A stretch of DNA of 64,000 bases. Source: Kineococcus rhizosphaerae. GTDB taxonomy: Bacteria > Actinomycetota > Actinomycetes > Actinomycetales > Kineococcaceae. The notes beneath the pieces were generated by a model, which was not told the DNA's origin, ran no database searches, and saw nothing but the letters and a program-made list of their open reading frames with translations. The position numbers and the translations under genes are program-made. The stretch is from NCBI RefSeq assembly GCF_003002055.1, contig NZ_PVZF01000001.1:1-64000 (forward strand). Direction: 5' to 3'. Positions 26,922-35,100 of this stretch are shown one piece after another (the first letter of the stretch is position 1; every line of letters begins with the position of its first letter).

Positions 26922-27376
26922 AACCCCGCGACGAGGGGTCGATCGCCCCTGCGGTGCCGGTGCTCGCCCTGGTGCTGCTGCTGCTCGCCGGGCTCGTCGT
27001 CGACGCCTCCCGGCAGCTGACCGAACGCGGGCGGGCGGTCGCCTACGCCGAGGAGGCCGCCCGTGCCGGGGCGGCGGCCATCGAGCTCGACGCCCCCGAC
27101 CTGGAACTCCTGCCCGACGAGCAGGTGGCCGCACGCGTCAACGCCTACTGCGGCGCCGCCGCGGCCGCGGGCGCCCCCCTCGTCGACCCGGGGAACTGCT
27201 TCCGCGGCACGACGCGGACCGGTGACCCGCAGGCCCGCCGGATCGTCGTGCAGACGCACGTGGAACTGGTGCAACCCACGACCCTCCTCGGGATCGTCGG
27301 GGTGCGCGAACTGCGGGCCTCCGGTGACGGCCGGGCCCGACCCTTCGAAGGAACCCGAGAGGAGGACGCCTCGTGA
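26918..27376 (+). CDS. TadG/Rv3655-like secreted pilus-locus protein
   Basis: 152 residues. RDEGSIAPAVPVLALVLLLLAGLVVDASRQL is the third copy of the TadE/G N-terminal segment, but the Leu-Glu is replaced by Ala-Pro, so the usual +5 glutamate is missing. The outer part has two cysteines. It resembles the small secreted proteins beside the tad genes of mycobacteria. It may be a pseudopilin that is not processed in the normal way. Confidence 0.65.
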   Translation: MKPRDEGSIAPAVPVLALVLLLLAGLVVDASRQLTERGRAVAYAEEAARAGAAAIELDAPDLELLPDEQVAARVNAYCGAAAAAGAPLVDPGNCFRGTTRTGDPQARRIVVQTHVELVQPTTLLGIVGVRELRASGDGRARPFEGTREEDAS

Positions 27377-27933
27377 GCAGGACCCGGGTGCTGGTGCCCG
27401 CGCTGGTGCTGGCGGTGGCGCTGACCGCGTGCTCGCGCACCTCCGACGTGGCTCCGCCGGTGGCCGCCGCGCCGACGACCCCGTCGGTGGGCCCGACCGC
27501 TGCGACCGCCGAGTTTGACGGCGACGCCGCGGTGGGCGCGTTCCGCGCCTACCTGCGCGAACAGGCCCTGGCCGTCAACGCCGGGACCGCCGACCCGGCG
27601 CAGCTGCCGGGTTTCACCGCGACCCTGACCGCTGCGGGGCAGCAGTGGGCCCTGGCGCTGCTGGCCGACAACCTGGGGGACCGGATGCCCGGTCCCTACC
27701 CCTCCGGGGTCCTGGGCTCGACGCGCCCCTCGGCGGACCGCGTCGACCTCAGCCTCTGCCTGCAGGACCGGGGGTGGCAGGTGAACCGCACGACGGGACG
27801 ACCCGTCAACGCCGCCCACTTCGCGACGGCCTCGGCCGTCGTGGTGCGCGTGGGCGAGCGCTGGCTCGTCGACGACGTCGTCAGCGACGGCGGGCAGTGC
27901 TCGGCGTCCGACGTCACCGTGGAGCGGTTCTGA
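27373..27933 (+). CDS. Putative lipoprotein in the Tad locus
   Basis: 186 residues. Signal peptide with lipobox LTACS (Cys at about residue 20), then an Ala/Pro/Thr linker and a compact domain containing CLQDRGWQVNRTTGRPV and a C-terminal WLVDDVVSDGGQCSASDV. The fold resembles NTF2/SnoaL-like secreted domains, but this is only suggestive. GTG start overlaps the TadG-like stop, and its stop shares TGATG with the next gene, so it belongs to the pilus operon. Function unknown. Confidence 0.65.
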   Translation: MSRTRVLVPALVLAVALTACSRTSDVAPPVAAAPTTPSVGPTAATAEFDGDAAVGAFRAYLREQALAVNAGTADPAQLPGFTATLTAAGQQWALALLADNLGDRMPGPYPSGVLGSTRPSADRVDLSLCLQDRGWQVNRTTGRPVNAAHFATASAVVVRVGERWLVDDVVSDGGQCSASDVTVERF

Positions 27934-29102
27934 TGCCGCGTCTCAGTGGGGTCCTGGCGGCGCTGACCGTCGTGGTGCTGGTGTCGCTCGGCGGGCAGCC
28001 GGCGGTGGCCGCGGAGGCCGGGGGAGCGCGGCTGCTGTCCGCCTCGGCGGGCAACGACGTCTACAGCTCCGTGGGGGCCTGCTCGCTGTGGTCGAGCGCC
28101 GCCGGTTCGTACGGGATGAAGTGCTCCGGCGGCGGCAGGTACCGCAGTTTCCGCGACGTGCTCGGAGGCGCCGCGGTGCCCTCCTGCTGGCTGCTGCCGC
28201 CGGGCAGCGGGGGGAACCTCACCCCGAAGGACGCACGACCGTTCGCCGCACCCACCGCCGCGCCCACGCTGACCGCCGCGCCCGACCCCGGTTCCACGGG
28301 CACATCGACCTCCGTCCCGACCCCCGTCCCCACGTCGGTGCCCACGTCGGTGCCCACGTCGGTTCCGGTGACGCCGAACGCACCGGCCGGGGACACCCCG
28401 CCCGTGGCGCAGGAACCGGTCCCGACGCAGGAACCGTCCGCGACGGAGACGACGCCGGTGGAGCAGCCGGAGAAGTTCCTGCAGGTCTGCCTCTCGAGCC
28501 CGCCGAACCCCGTCACCCTCGCCCCCACGTGGGACATGAGGTTCGACGTGACCACGGACGCCGAGTGGCTGCGCAGCGATCCCCGACGGCCCCCGTTCTG
28601 GTTCGAGCTGACCGCGGGGCAACGCGCGTGGCTGACCCGCGCGGAGTACTGGGGGAACATCGACGAGGGCACCCTGCTGACCTCCCCGTCGCGGACCCCG
28701 CGCATCGGTCAGACCGTCGCGTTCTCCGTCGAGGGCGAGTTCGGCCGGCCCATCGGCGAGGGGGGAGCCGTCATGCGCGGTGAACTCACGGCGCTGGAGG
28801 TCGTGACGGGCGAACCCGGCCGGCCCGTCGTCCGCTGCAGCGGCGGCGGGCGCGAACTGGTCGCGGGGCAGGCCGACCGCACCGGGCCCGGCGTCTGCTC
28901 GTTCGTCTTCCGGCAGACGTCGGCGGGCCGGAACGGGCCGGTGCCCGACACGTACGCCGTCGCGGGCACCGAGGTCTGGGTCATCGAGGCCAGCGCCGAC
29001 GGCGGGGCGACGTGGACGCAGGTGCGCGAGGTCCGCCGCGACGTCCGCCTGAACCTGCGGGTCACCGAGGTCCAGACCCTCGTCGTCCCCCTGAACCCGT
29101 GA
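27933..29102 (+). CDS. Secreted protein with Pro/Thr/Val linker, unknown function
   Basis: 389 residues. A signal peptide ends near AVAAEAGG; a first Cys-containing part (about 35-95) is followed by a Pro/Thr/Ser/Val-rich linker with three exact PTSV units, and a C-terminal domain of about 220 residues rich in beta strands (WDMRFDVTTD, QTVAFSVEGEFG, CSFVFRQTSAG, WVIEASADGGATWTQV). The last part resembles cell-surface beta-sandwich domains. It probably reaches out through the wall on its linker and could be an adhesin or pilus-associated protein. ATG start overlaps the lipoprotein stop. Confidence 0.6.
   Translation: MPRLSGVLAALTVVVLVSLGGQPAVAAEAGGARLLSASAGNDVYSSVGACSLWSSAAGSYGMKCSGGGRYRSFRDVLGGAAVPSCWLLPPGSGGNLTPKDARPFAAPTAAPTLTAAPDPGSTGTSTSVPTPVPTSVPTSVPTSVPVTPNAPAGDTPPVAQEPVPTQEPSATETTPVEQPEKFLQVCLSSPPNPVTLAPTWDMRFDVTTDAEWLRSDPRRPPFWFELTAGQRAWLTRAEYWGNIDEGTLLTSPSRTPRIGQTVAFSVEGEFGRPIGEGGAVMRGELTALEVVTGEPGRPVVRCSGGGRELVAGQADRTGPGVCSFVFRQTSAGRNGPVPDTYAVAGTEVWVIEASADGGATWTQVREVRRDVRLNLRVTEVQTLVVPLNP
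28329..28364 (+). repeat. Three 12-bp tandem repeats coding PTSV
   Basis: CCCACGTCGGTG repeated three times, the third ending TT. It lies in the linker of the secreted protein; changes in copy number would keep the frame. Confidence 0.8.
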
Positions 29103-29144
29103 ACCCGTGAACCTCTGGATCCTCGAACCCGTGGAGAACACCCC

Positions 29145-31145
29145 GTGAGCACCCTCACCCCGGCGAGGACCCCTCGTCCCGCCTCCCGGTTGCCCCGCGC
29201 ACCCCTCACCCCGCGCGAGCGGGCGGGCGAGGTCGTGCGGGGTCTGGTGGCCGCCGCGGTCCTGCTCGCGGTGCTCGTCGGCGTCCCCTGGGCCCTGGTC
29301 GCCCTCGTCGGCGACCCGCTGCCCACGACCGCGCCCACCCTCGGCTGGCTGGACGCGGAACTGTCCGCGTCCGCGGTGCTCGACGTGCTCGCCGTCGTCC
29401 TGTGGGTGCTGTGGGGGCACTTCGTCGTCTGCGTCCTGGCCGAGTTCCGGGCCTGGGCCGTCGGGGCGCGCTCGGGGACGGTGCCGTTCGGCGGCGCGAA
29501 CCAGCTCTTCGCCCAGCGCCTCGTGGCCGCGGTGCTGCTCCTGGCCTCCGGTGCGGTGTGGGTCCCGGGCACGGGGACGGCGGTCAGCGCCGTCCCCGTC
29601 GCGGCCAGCGTCCCCGCGGCGACCGCGGGCGCCGAGGCCGGCGCGGCCCGCAGCGCACCGGTGCCCGCGGACCCCACGGACCTCGCGCACCCCGCGAGTC
29701 CCGGGAACTCCGGGAACTCCGGGAACTCCGGGAACTCCGGGAACTCCGGGAACTCCGGGAACCCCGGGAACTCCGGGAACTCCGGGAACCCCGGGAACTC
29801 CGGGAACTCGACCACCGCACCCGACCCCCTCGCCGGGACCGTCACGTACGTCGTGCACCCGCCGCAGGGTCGCTACCACGACTGCCTCTGGGACATCGCC
29901 CAGCGCACCCTCGGCGACCCGCTGCGGTACCAGGAGATCTTCGAGCTGAACGAGGACCGGGTCCAGGCCGACGGCTCGCGGCTCGTGGACGCCGACCTGA
30001 TCCGCCCGGGGTGGGTCCTGCTGCTGCCGGCCGACGCGGTCGGCGGGCAGGCCGGGGTCCAGGCCCCCGCGGTGCGGGTGGCCGACGCCCCCGCCGTCGA
30101 CCCGGGGTGGGCGGTGACCGCGACGAGCGGGGCGCCCACCGCGGCTGCAGCCGAGGTCCAGCCCGACGACCAGGCCGACGCCCGGGCCGACGAGACGGGC
30201 GCCCGGGCGGTGCTCAGCGGCGGTCTCCTCCTCGCCGGTGTCCTCGTCGCCCTGCGCCGCCCCGCGGTGGCCCGCGGTGCGACGGAGCCGGAACTGCCCG
30301 GAGCCGACCCCGCCCGCGCGGCGTTCCTCGACCGCGCGCTGCGGCACCTGAGCGCCGGCCGCGCCGCAGCGAGCCTGCCGCTGCCCGAGGTCGTCGTCGC
30401 GCACCTGTCGGCCGACGAACTCGTCCTGCACCTCGGCACCCACCTGAGCGGTGCCGCCGCCGAACCGCCGGCGCCCTGGACGGTGCTGCCCGGGGGCGCC
30501 TGGCGGGTCGGGCGCGCCGACCTGCCCGCCGAGGACGACGCGGTGGTCGCGGGGGCCGCGGCGCCCTTCCCCGCGCTGGTCGACGTGGCGGTCCACGGGG
30601 ACCACGAGATCCTCCTCGACCTCGAGAGCGCCCCGGGGGTCGTCGCGCTCGGCGGCGACGCCGACGTCGCCCGGGACGTGGTGACGTCGATGGCCGTCGA
30701 ACTCGCCACGAACTCCTGGTCGGACGGCGTCGAGGTCCACCTCGTGGGTTTCGGGGACGACCTGTCGGTGCTGTCCCCGGACACCGTGCGTTCGCACGCG
30801 GTGCTCGACGACCTCCTGGACCGGCTCGAACGAGAACCCCGCCCGGTCGGCGACCGCCTGCTGGCCGGTCGCGCCGACCGCAGGGCCGACCGGGTCCGCC
30901 CGGTCCTGGTCGCCGTCTCGGGAACTCCCACCGAGGTGCAGGCGCAGCGTCTGCACGCCCTGACGTCGACCGGGCGGACGCCCGTCGCGGTGGTCTGCGT
31001 CGGGGACCTGCCGAGCGCGAGCTGGCGCTTCGCCGTGGACCCCGCCGGTCACCTCGACCTCGGGGTGCTCGGGCTGCGGGGGACCGCGCGCCGGCTCACG
31101 CGCGAGCAGTACGAACCCTGGCTCACGGGTCTGCAGAACCCCTGA
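29145..31145 (+). CDS. Membrane LysM protein with GNS repeats
   Basis: 666 residues. Three N-terminal membrane helices (about 30-55, 70-95, 120-145), a Gly-Asn-Ser repeat (187-222), a LysM-like domain (about 232-297, VTYVVHPPQGRYHDCLWDIAQRTLGDP to WVLLLP), another membrane helix (about 350-370) and a cytosolic C-terminal domain of about 290 residues. The layout resembles actinobacterial LysM proteins that carry a BTAD transcription-activator domain, but no BTAD is present here. LysM suggests peptidoglycan binding; the repeat may span the wall. GTG start is 42 bases after the previous stop. It lies between the pilus genes and the WXG100 gene. Confidence 0.65.
   Translation: MSTLTPARTPRPASRLPRAPLTPRERAGEVVRGLVAAAVLLAVLVGVPWALVALVGDPLPTTAPTLGWLDAELSASAVLDVLAVVLWVLWGHFVVCVLAEFRAWAVGARSGTVPFGGANQLFAQRLVAAVLLLASGAVWVPGTGTAVSAVPVAASVPAATAGAEAGAARSAPVPADPTDLAHPASPGNSGNSGNSGNSGNSGNSGNPGNSGNSGNPGNSGNSTTAPDPLAGTVTYVVHPPQGRYHDCLWDIAQRTLGDPLRYQEIFELNEDRVQADGSRLVDADLIRPGWVLLLPADAVGGQAGVQAPAVRVADAPAVDPGWAVTATSGAPTAAAAEVQPDDQADARADETGARAVLSGGLLLAGVLVALRRPAVARGATEPELPGADPARAAFLDRALRHLSAGRAAASLPLPEVVVAHLSADELVLHLGTHLSGAAAEPPAPWTVLPGGAWRVGRADLPAEDDAVVAGAAAPFPALVDVAVHGDHEILLDLESAPGVVALGGDADVARDVVTSMAVELATNSWSDGVEVHLVGFGDDLSVLSPDTVRSHAVLDDLLDRLEREPRPVGDRLLAGRADRRADRVRPVLVAVSGTPTEVQAQRLHALTSTGRTPVAVVCVGDLPSASWRFAVDPAGHLDLGVLGLRGTARRLTREQYEPWLTGLQNP
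29703..29810 (+). repeat. Twelve 9-bp tandem repeats coding G-N-S/P
   Basis: GGGAACTCC-type units in perfect phase: six GNS, one GNP, two GNS, one GNP, two GNS. Only the third codon varies (TCC, CCC or TCG). Length change by slippage would keep the reading frame and alter the length of the extracellular linker. Confidence 0.95.
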
Positions 31146-31178
31146 GCCCCGCAGAACTCCCCCGACCCGGGGGTGTGA

Positions 31179-31208
31179 GGAACCCCGCGCCGCGTGGCCC
31201 GGGGTTCC
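31179..31208 (+). terminator. Hairpin between LysM gene and WXG100 gene
   Basis: GGAACCCCG (31179-31187) pairs with CGGGGTTCC (31200-31208). With the next hairpin it forms a structured 5' region before the WXG100 gene. It may be a partial terminator or protect the highly expressed downstream mRNA. Confidence 0.5.
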
Positions 31209-31220
31209 CGTGGAAGGAAA

Positions 31221-31242
31221 CCCCGCACCGCCCGGTGCGGGG
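31221..31242 (+). terminator. Second hairpin upstream of WXG100 gene
   Basis: CCCCGCACCG (31221-31230) pairs with CGGTGCGGGG (31233-31242). It ends 31 bases before the WXG100 start and 10 bases before the GGAGGAG ribosome site region. Confidence 0.5.
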
Positions 31243-31273
31243 GACGCAGCACGACCGGAGGAGCAGGCCCACC

Positions 31274-31570
31274 ATGGCGAACCTGAACGTCACCTACGAC
31301 GACATGCGCAGCGCGGCGACGAACCTGGAGCACGGCAAGGCCGAGATCGCCGACAAGCTGTCGCGGCTCAAGGCCCTCGTCGACTCCCTCGTGTCCGGCG
31401 GCTACGTCACCGACCGGTCCTCGGTCGCGTTCAAGGACTCCTACGACGAGTTCAACACCGGGATCACCCAGGTCCTCGAAGGCCTGTCCGGGATGTCCGG
31501 TTACCTGAACAGCGCCGCCCAGACGCTGTCCGACGCCGACTCCCAGCTCGCCGCGAGCCTGGGCCGCTGA
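31274..31570 (+). CDS. WXG100/ESAT-6-like secreted protein lacking W-x-G
   Basis: 98 residues, the WXG100 size, two predicted long helices (about 5-40 and 48-95) joined by SGGYVTDRSS. The usual Trp-x-Gly turn is replaced by Gly-Gly-Tyr at 42-44. Family members are exported as helical hairpin dimers by type VII secretion with the help of EssC/EccC ATPases; one such ATPase follows at 32063. No second esx gene is present, so it would be a homodimer. Strong ribosome site (GGAGGAG) and flanking hairpins suggest high expression. Confidence 0.8.
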   Translation: MANLNVTYDDMRSAATNLEHGKAEIADKLSRLKALVDSLVSGGYVTDRSSVAFKDSYDEFNTGITQVLEGLSGMSGYLNSAAQTLSDADSQLAASLGR

Positions 31571-31582
31571 CCCACCGCACGT

Positions 31583-31610
31583 GCCGGGCACCCCTGCGGG
31601 GGTGCCCGGC
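31583..31610 (+). terminator. Perfect 12-bp hairpin after the WXG100 gene
   Basis: GCCGGGCACCCC (31583-31594), TGCG loop, GGGGTGCCCGGC (31599-31610), starting 13 bases after the stop. Likely terminator that leaves the WXG100 message short and separate from the ATPase gene. Confidence 0.75.
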
Positions 31611-31644
31611 GGGGCCACGACGGGAGATCGGGAGGGTCGTCCAC

Positions 31645-32112
31645 GTGGCGATCTCGGCAGTCGCACGACGCGTGAGCGTGGACGTGGGAGGTGCGCGCTG
31701 CGGGGTGCACCGCGACGGTGCTGCGGAACCCTCGTGGATCGTCGTCGTGCCGGCCGACCCCGCAGCGGCGGTCACGTTCGACGGGGACGCCACCGCGAAG
31801 GGGTACCCCGTCATCCTCGGGATCCGTGCCCGCGAACGGTTCCTGGACGCCGGTGAGTGGCCGCGCGCTGCGGGGTTCAACGCCCGAACGGTCGAGGTCC
31901 CCGACCACGCCGACGTTCACGGGTCACCACCGGCCCACCCGTCCGGCGGGTCTCGACGGGTGACGCGGGCCCGCCGCGGTGCTCCGCCCGGGCGACGGCC
32001 CGCCCGCCCGCCCGGCCGCACCGGTCACGCTGGAGGACCACCGCAGAACCCGAGGAGCAGTCGTGCGTCTGGCCGTCACGGTCGTCGACCCCCGCGCGGG
32101 GGAACGTCGTGA
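31645..32112 (+). CDS. Hypothetical protein between WXG100 and ATPase genes
   Basis: A GTG opens a frame of 155 residues. Its first 90 codons use G or C in the third position as real genes here do, and the peptide is plausible (SWIVVVPADPAAAVTFDGD, GYPVILGIRARERFLDAG). The last 55 residues are Arg/Pro/Gly-rich and look like non-coding sequence, and the frame overlaps the ATPase gene by 50 bases. It could be a truncated or frame-shifted gene. No homology recognised. If it is not a gene, the gap 31611-32062 has no other content. Confidence 0.35.
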   Translation: MAISAVARRVSVDVGGARCGVHRDGAAEPSWIVVVPADPAAAVTFDGDATAKGYPVILGIRARERFLDAGEWPRAAGFNARTVEVPDHADVHGSPPAHPSGGSRRVTRARRGAPPGRRPARPPGRTGHAGGPPQNPRSSRASGRHGRRPPRGGTS

Positions 32113-35100
32113 CGTCGTCGTCGAGGCGGACCCGCGCACCCCGTTCACCGACCTCGCGCCGGTCCTGGGGACCGCCGGCGCGCCGGTGTTCCACGCCGGT
32201 GCCGAACTCGACCCCGGCACCCCGTTGCAGGACACCGGCCTGCACGAGGGGTCCGTCCTCAGCGTCCACGACGCCAGCGGCTGCGTGCCCGCCGAACCCC
32301 GCGGACTCGTCGAACTGCGCGTCGTCGGCGGCGTCGGAGCCGGTGCGGTGCACCGGCTCGGCGTCGGCGAGCACCTGGTGGGTCCGGCCGGCACGGTCGT
32401 CGTCGACGGGCCGGCGAGCGTGCGGGTCGCGGTGGCGCCGACCGGGGCGGTGACCGTCAGCGCCGTCGAGGGCGGACCCCGGCTGGAGACGACGGCGCTG
32501 GCGGGCCCCGAGCTGTGGGTCGCCGGGGACCTCGTCGACCTCGGTGCGGTCCTGCTCGGGATCGAGCGCCCCAGCGCGCCCGACGCGGTCCTGGACCCCG
32601 CCGCCCCGTCGGCCGACGACGTCGTCGGCCTCGACTACAACCGCCCGCCGCGGCTGCTGCCGCCCGAGCGGACCACGAGGTTCCGGTTGCCCGCCCCGCC
32701 GGCGGACCCGGTGCGCCGCCCGTTCCCCGTCGTCGCGGCCCTCGTCCCGCTGCTCATGAGCGCGGTGATGGTGTTCACGACCCACAACCACCGGTACCTG
32801 GCCATCGGCCTGCTGAGCCCGGTCGCGGTGGTCGCCAACGCCATCGTCGACCGGCGCGCCGGTCGCACCACGCACCGCGAACTCCTCGCGCGGTACCGGC
32901 AGCGCAAGCGCGCCGTCGAGGCCGACGCCGCGCAGGCCCTCGTCACGGAACGCCGCGCCCGGCGGCAGGTCGCCCCCGACCCCGCCGAGCTGCTGCTGAC
33001 CGCGATCGGCCCCCGGGCCCGGTTGTGGGAACGCCGCCGCCGCGACGGCGACCACCTCGTCGTGCGGATCGGCCTGGCGGACCTGCCCTCCGACGTCGTC
33101 CTGGAGGACCCCGAGGAGCTCGAGCACCGCCGCCGGGTCAGCGAGGTCGCCCACCGGGTACCCGTCACCCTCGGCCTGCGCGACCACCCGGTCACCGGGG
33201 TCGCCGGGCCGCGGGCGCGCGAGGTCGCCGCCCGCTGGCTGGTCCAGCTCGCCGTGCTGCAGAGCCCGCGGGACGTGTCGCTGCACGTCCTGACCACCCC
33301 GGAGGCGATGGCGTCCTGGGACTGGGTGCGCTGGGTCCCGCACGCGCGGGCCGAGGCCGGGGGTGCGGCCGGGGTGTCCGTCGGGACGACCACCGAGACG
33401 TGGGCACGCCGGGTGGCCGAGCTGACGGCCGTGCTCGAGGACCGCCGCCGCGACCTCGCCGCCGCCGGACCCGGGGCCCGCCTGGACGCCCCCGACCTCG
33501 TCGTCGTGCTCGACGGGGCCCGCCGCCTGCGCGCCCTGCCGGGGGTCGTGACGCTGCTCACCGACGGCCCGGCCCTCGGGATCCACCTCGTCTGCTGCGA
33601 GGAGGACCGCCGTTCGCTGCCCGAGGAGTGCACGGCCGTCGTCGAACCGGACCGGGGCGCGACCTGGCGCGTCGGGCGCCAGGGGCACGCCGAGGTCACC
33701 GGGGTCGTCGCGGACGAGCCCGGGCCCACGTGGGCCCCGCGGATCGCCCGCGCGCTCGCCCCCGTGCGCGACGCCGGCGGCGACGAGACCGGCGCGGGCC
33801 TGCCCGCCGCGTCCCGGCTGCTCGACGTCCTCGGGCTGGAACCGCCCACCGCGCAGGCGGTCTCGGCCCGCTGGGTGTTGAGCCCCGCGAGCACCACGGC
33901 GGTCGTGGGGGAGTCCCTCGACGGCCCGTTCGGCATCGACCTGCGCGCCGACGGCCCGCACGGGCTCATCGCGGGCACGACGGGCTCGGGCAAGTCCGAG
34001 CTCCTGCAGACGATCGTCGCCTCCCTGGCGGTGGCGAACCGGCCCGACGCCATGACGTTCGTGCTCGTCGACTACAAGGGCGGCGCGGCGTTCAAGGACT
34101 GCGTGGACCTGCCGCACACCGTCGGGATGGTCACCGACCTCGACACCCACCTCGTCGGGCGGGCGCTGACCTCGCTGGGCGCCGAGCTGCGCCGCCGCGA
34201 GCACCTCCTGGCGGCGGTCGGCGCCAAGGACTTGGAGGACCACGACGACCTGCGCCGGGCCGACCCCTCGATCGGGGCGCTGCCGCGCCTGCTCATCGTC
34301 ATCGACGAGTTCGCCTCCCTGGCCCGCGAACTGCCCGACTTCGTGACGGGCCTGGTGGACGTCGCCCAGCGCGGCCGGTCCCTGGGCATCCACCTGCTGC
34401 TCGCCACCCAGCGCCCCACGGGGGTCGTCAGCGCCGAGATCCGGGCGAACACCACCCTGCGGATCGCCCTGCGCGTCACCGACGCGGCCGAGAGCACCGA
34501 CGTCCTGGACGCCGCCGACGCCGCGCGCATCCCCCGGTCCGTCCCGGGCCGGGCCTACGTCAGGCTCGGTCACGGCTCGCTCGTCCCGTTCCAGTCCGGT
34601 CGCGTCGGGGGCCGGCGCCCCGGGGTCGCCGCCGACGCCGCCGTGCCCGCCCCGTGGGCGGCCCCGTGGCCCGGTCACGACGTCGGACGCCCCGCCCCGC
34701 GCCGCCCGAAGGGCCCGGCGGTCGCCGACGACGCCTCGCAGACGGACCTCGGGCACCTCGTCGCCGCGGTCCGCGGCGCCGCCGCCGCCCTCGACGTGCC
34801 CGCGCCGCACAGCCCGTGGCTGCCCCCGCTGCCCGACCTGCTGCCCGTGGCGGACCTGCCCGACCCCGACGCGCCGAACGCCGCGAGCTTCGGGGTCGTC
34901 GACGTGCCCGAGCACCAGCGCCGCGACGCCCTGGAGTTCGACCTCGACCGCGACGGCCACCTGTACGTCGTCGGTGCTCCCCGCAGCGGCCGCTCGCAGG
35001 TCCTGCGGACCCTCGCCGCGCGGCTGGCCGAGAAGGTCGCGGCGGCCGACCTGCACCTGTACGGCCTCGACTGCGGCGGGGGAGCCCTGCTGGCCCTGGG

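Noticed and set aside
29094-29144. Short gene in the gap with GAACCCGT repeats before the LysM gene
   Set aside because: The gap is 42 bases, the repeated GTGAACCC blocks hit stops at once, and no ribosome site is seen.
29703-29810. CRISPR array
   Set aside because: The repeats are contiguous 9-bp units inside a coding frame with no spacers.
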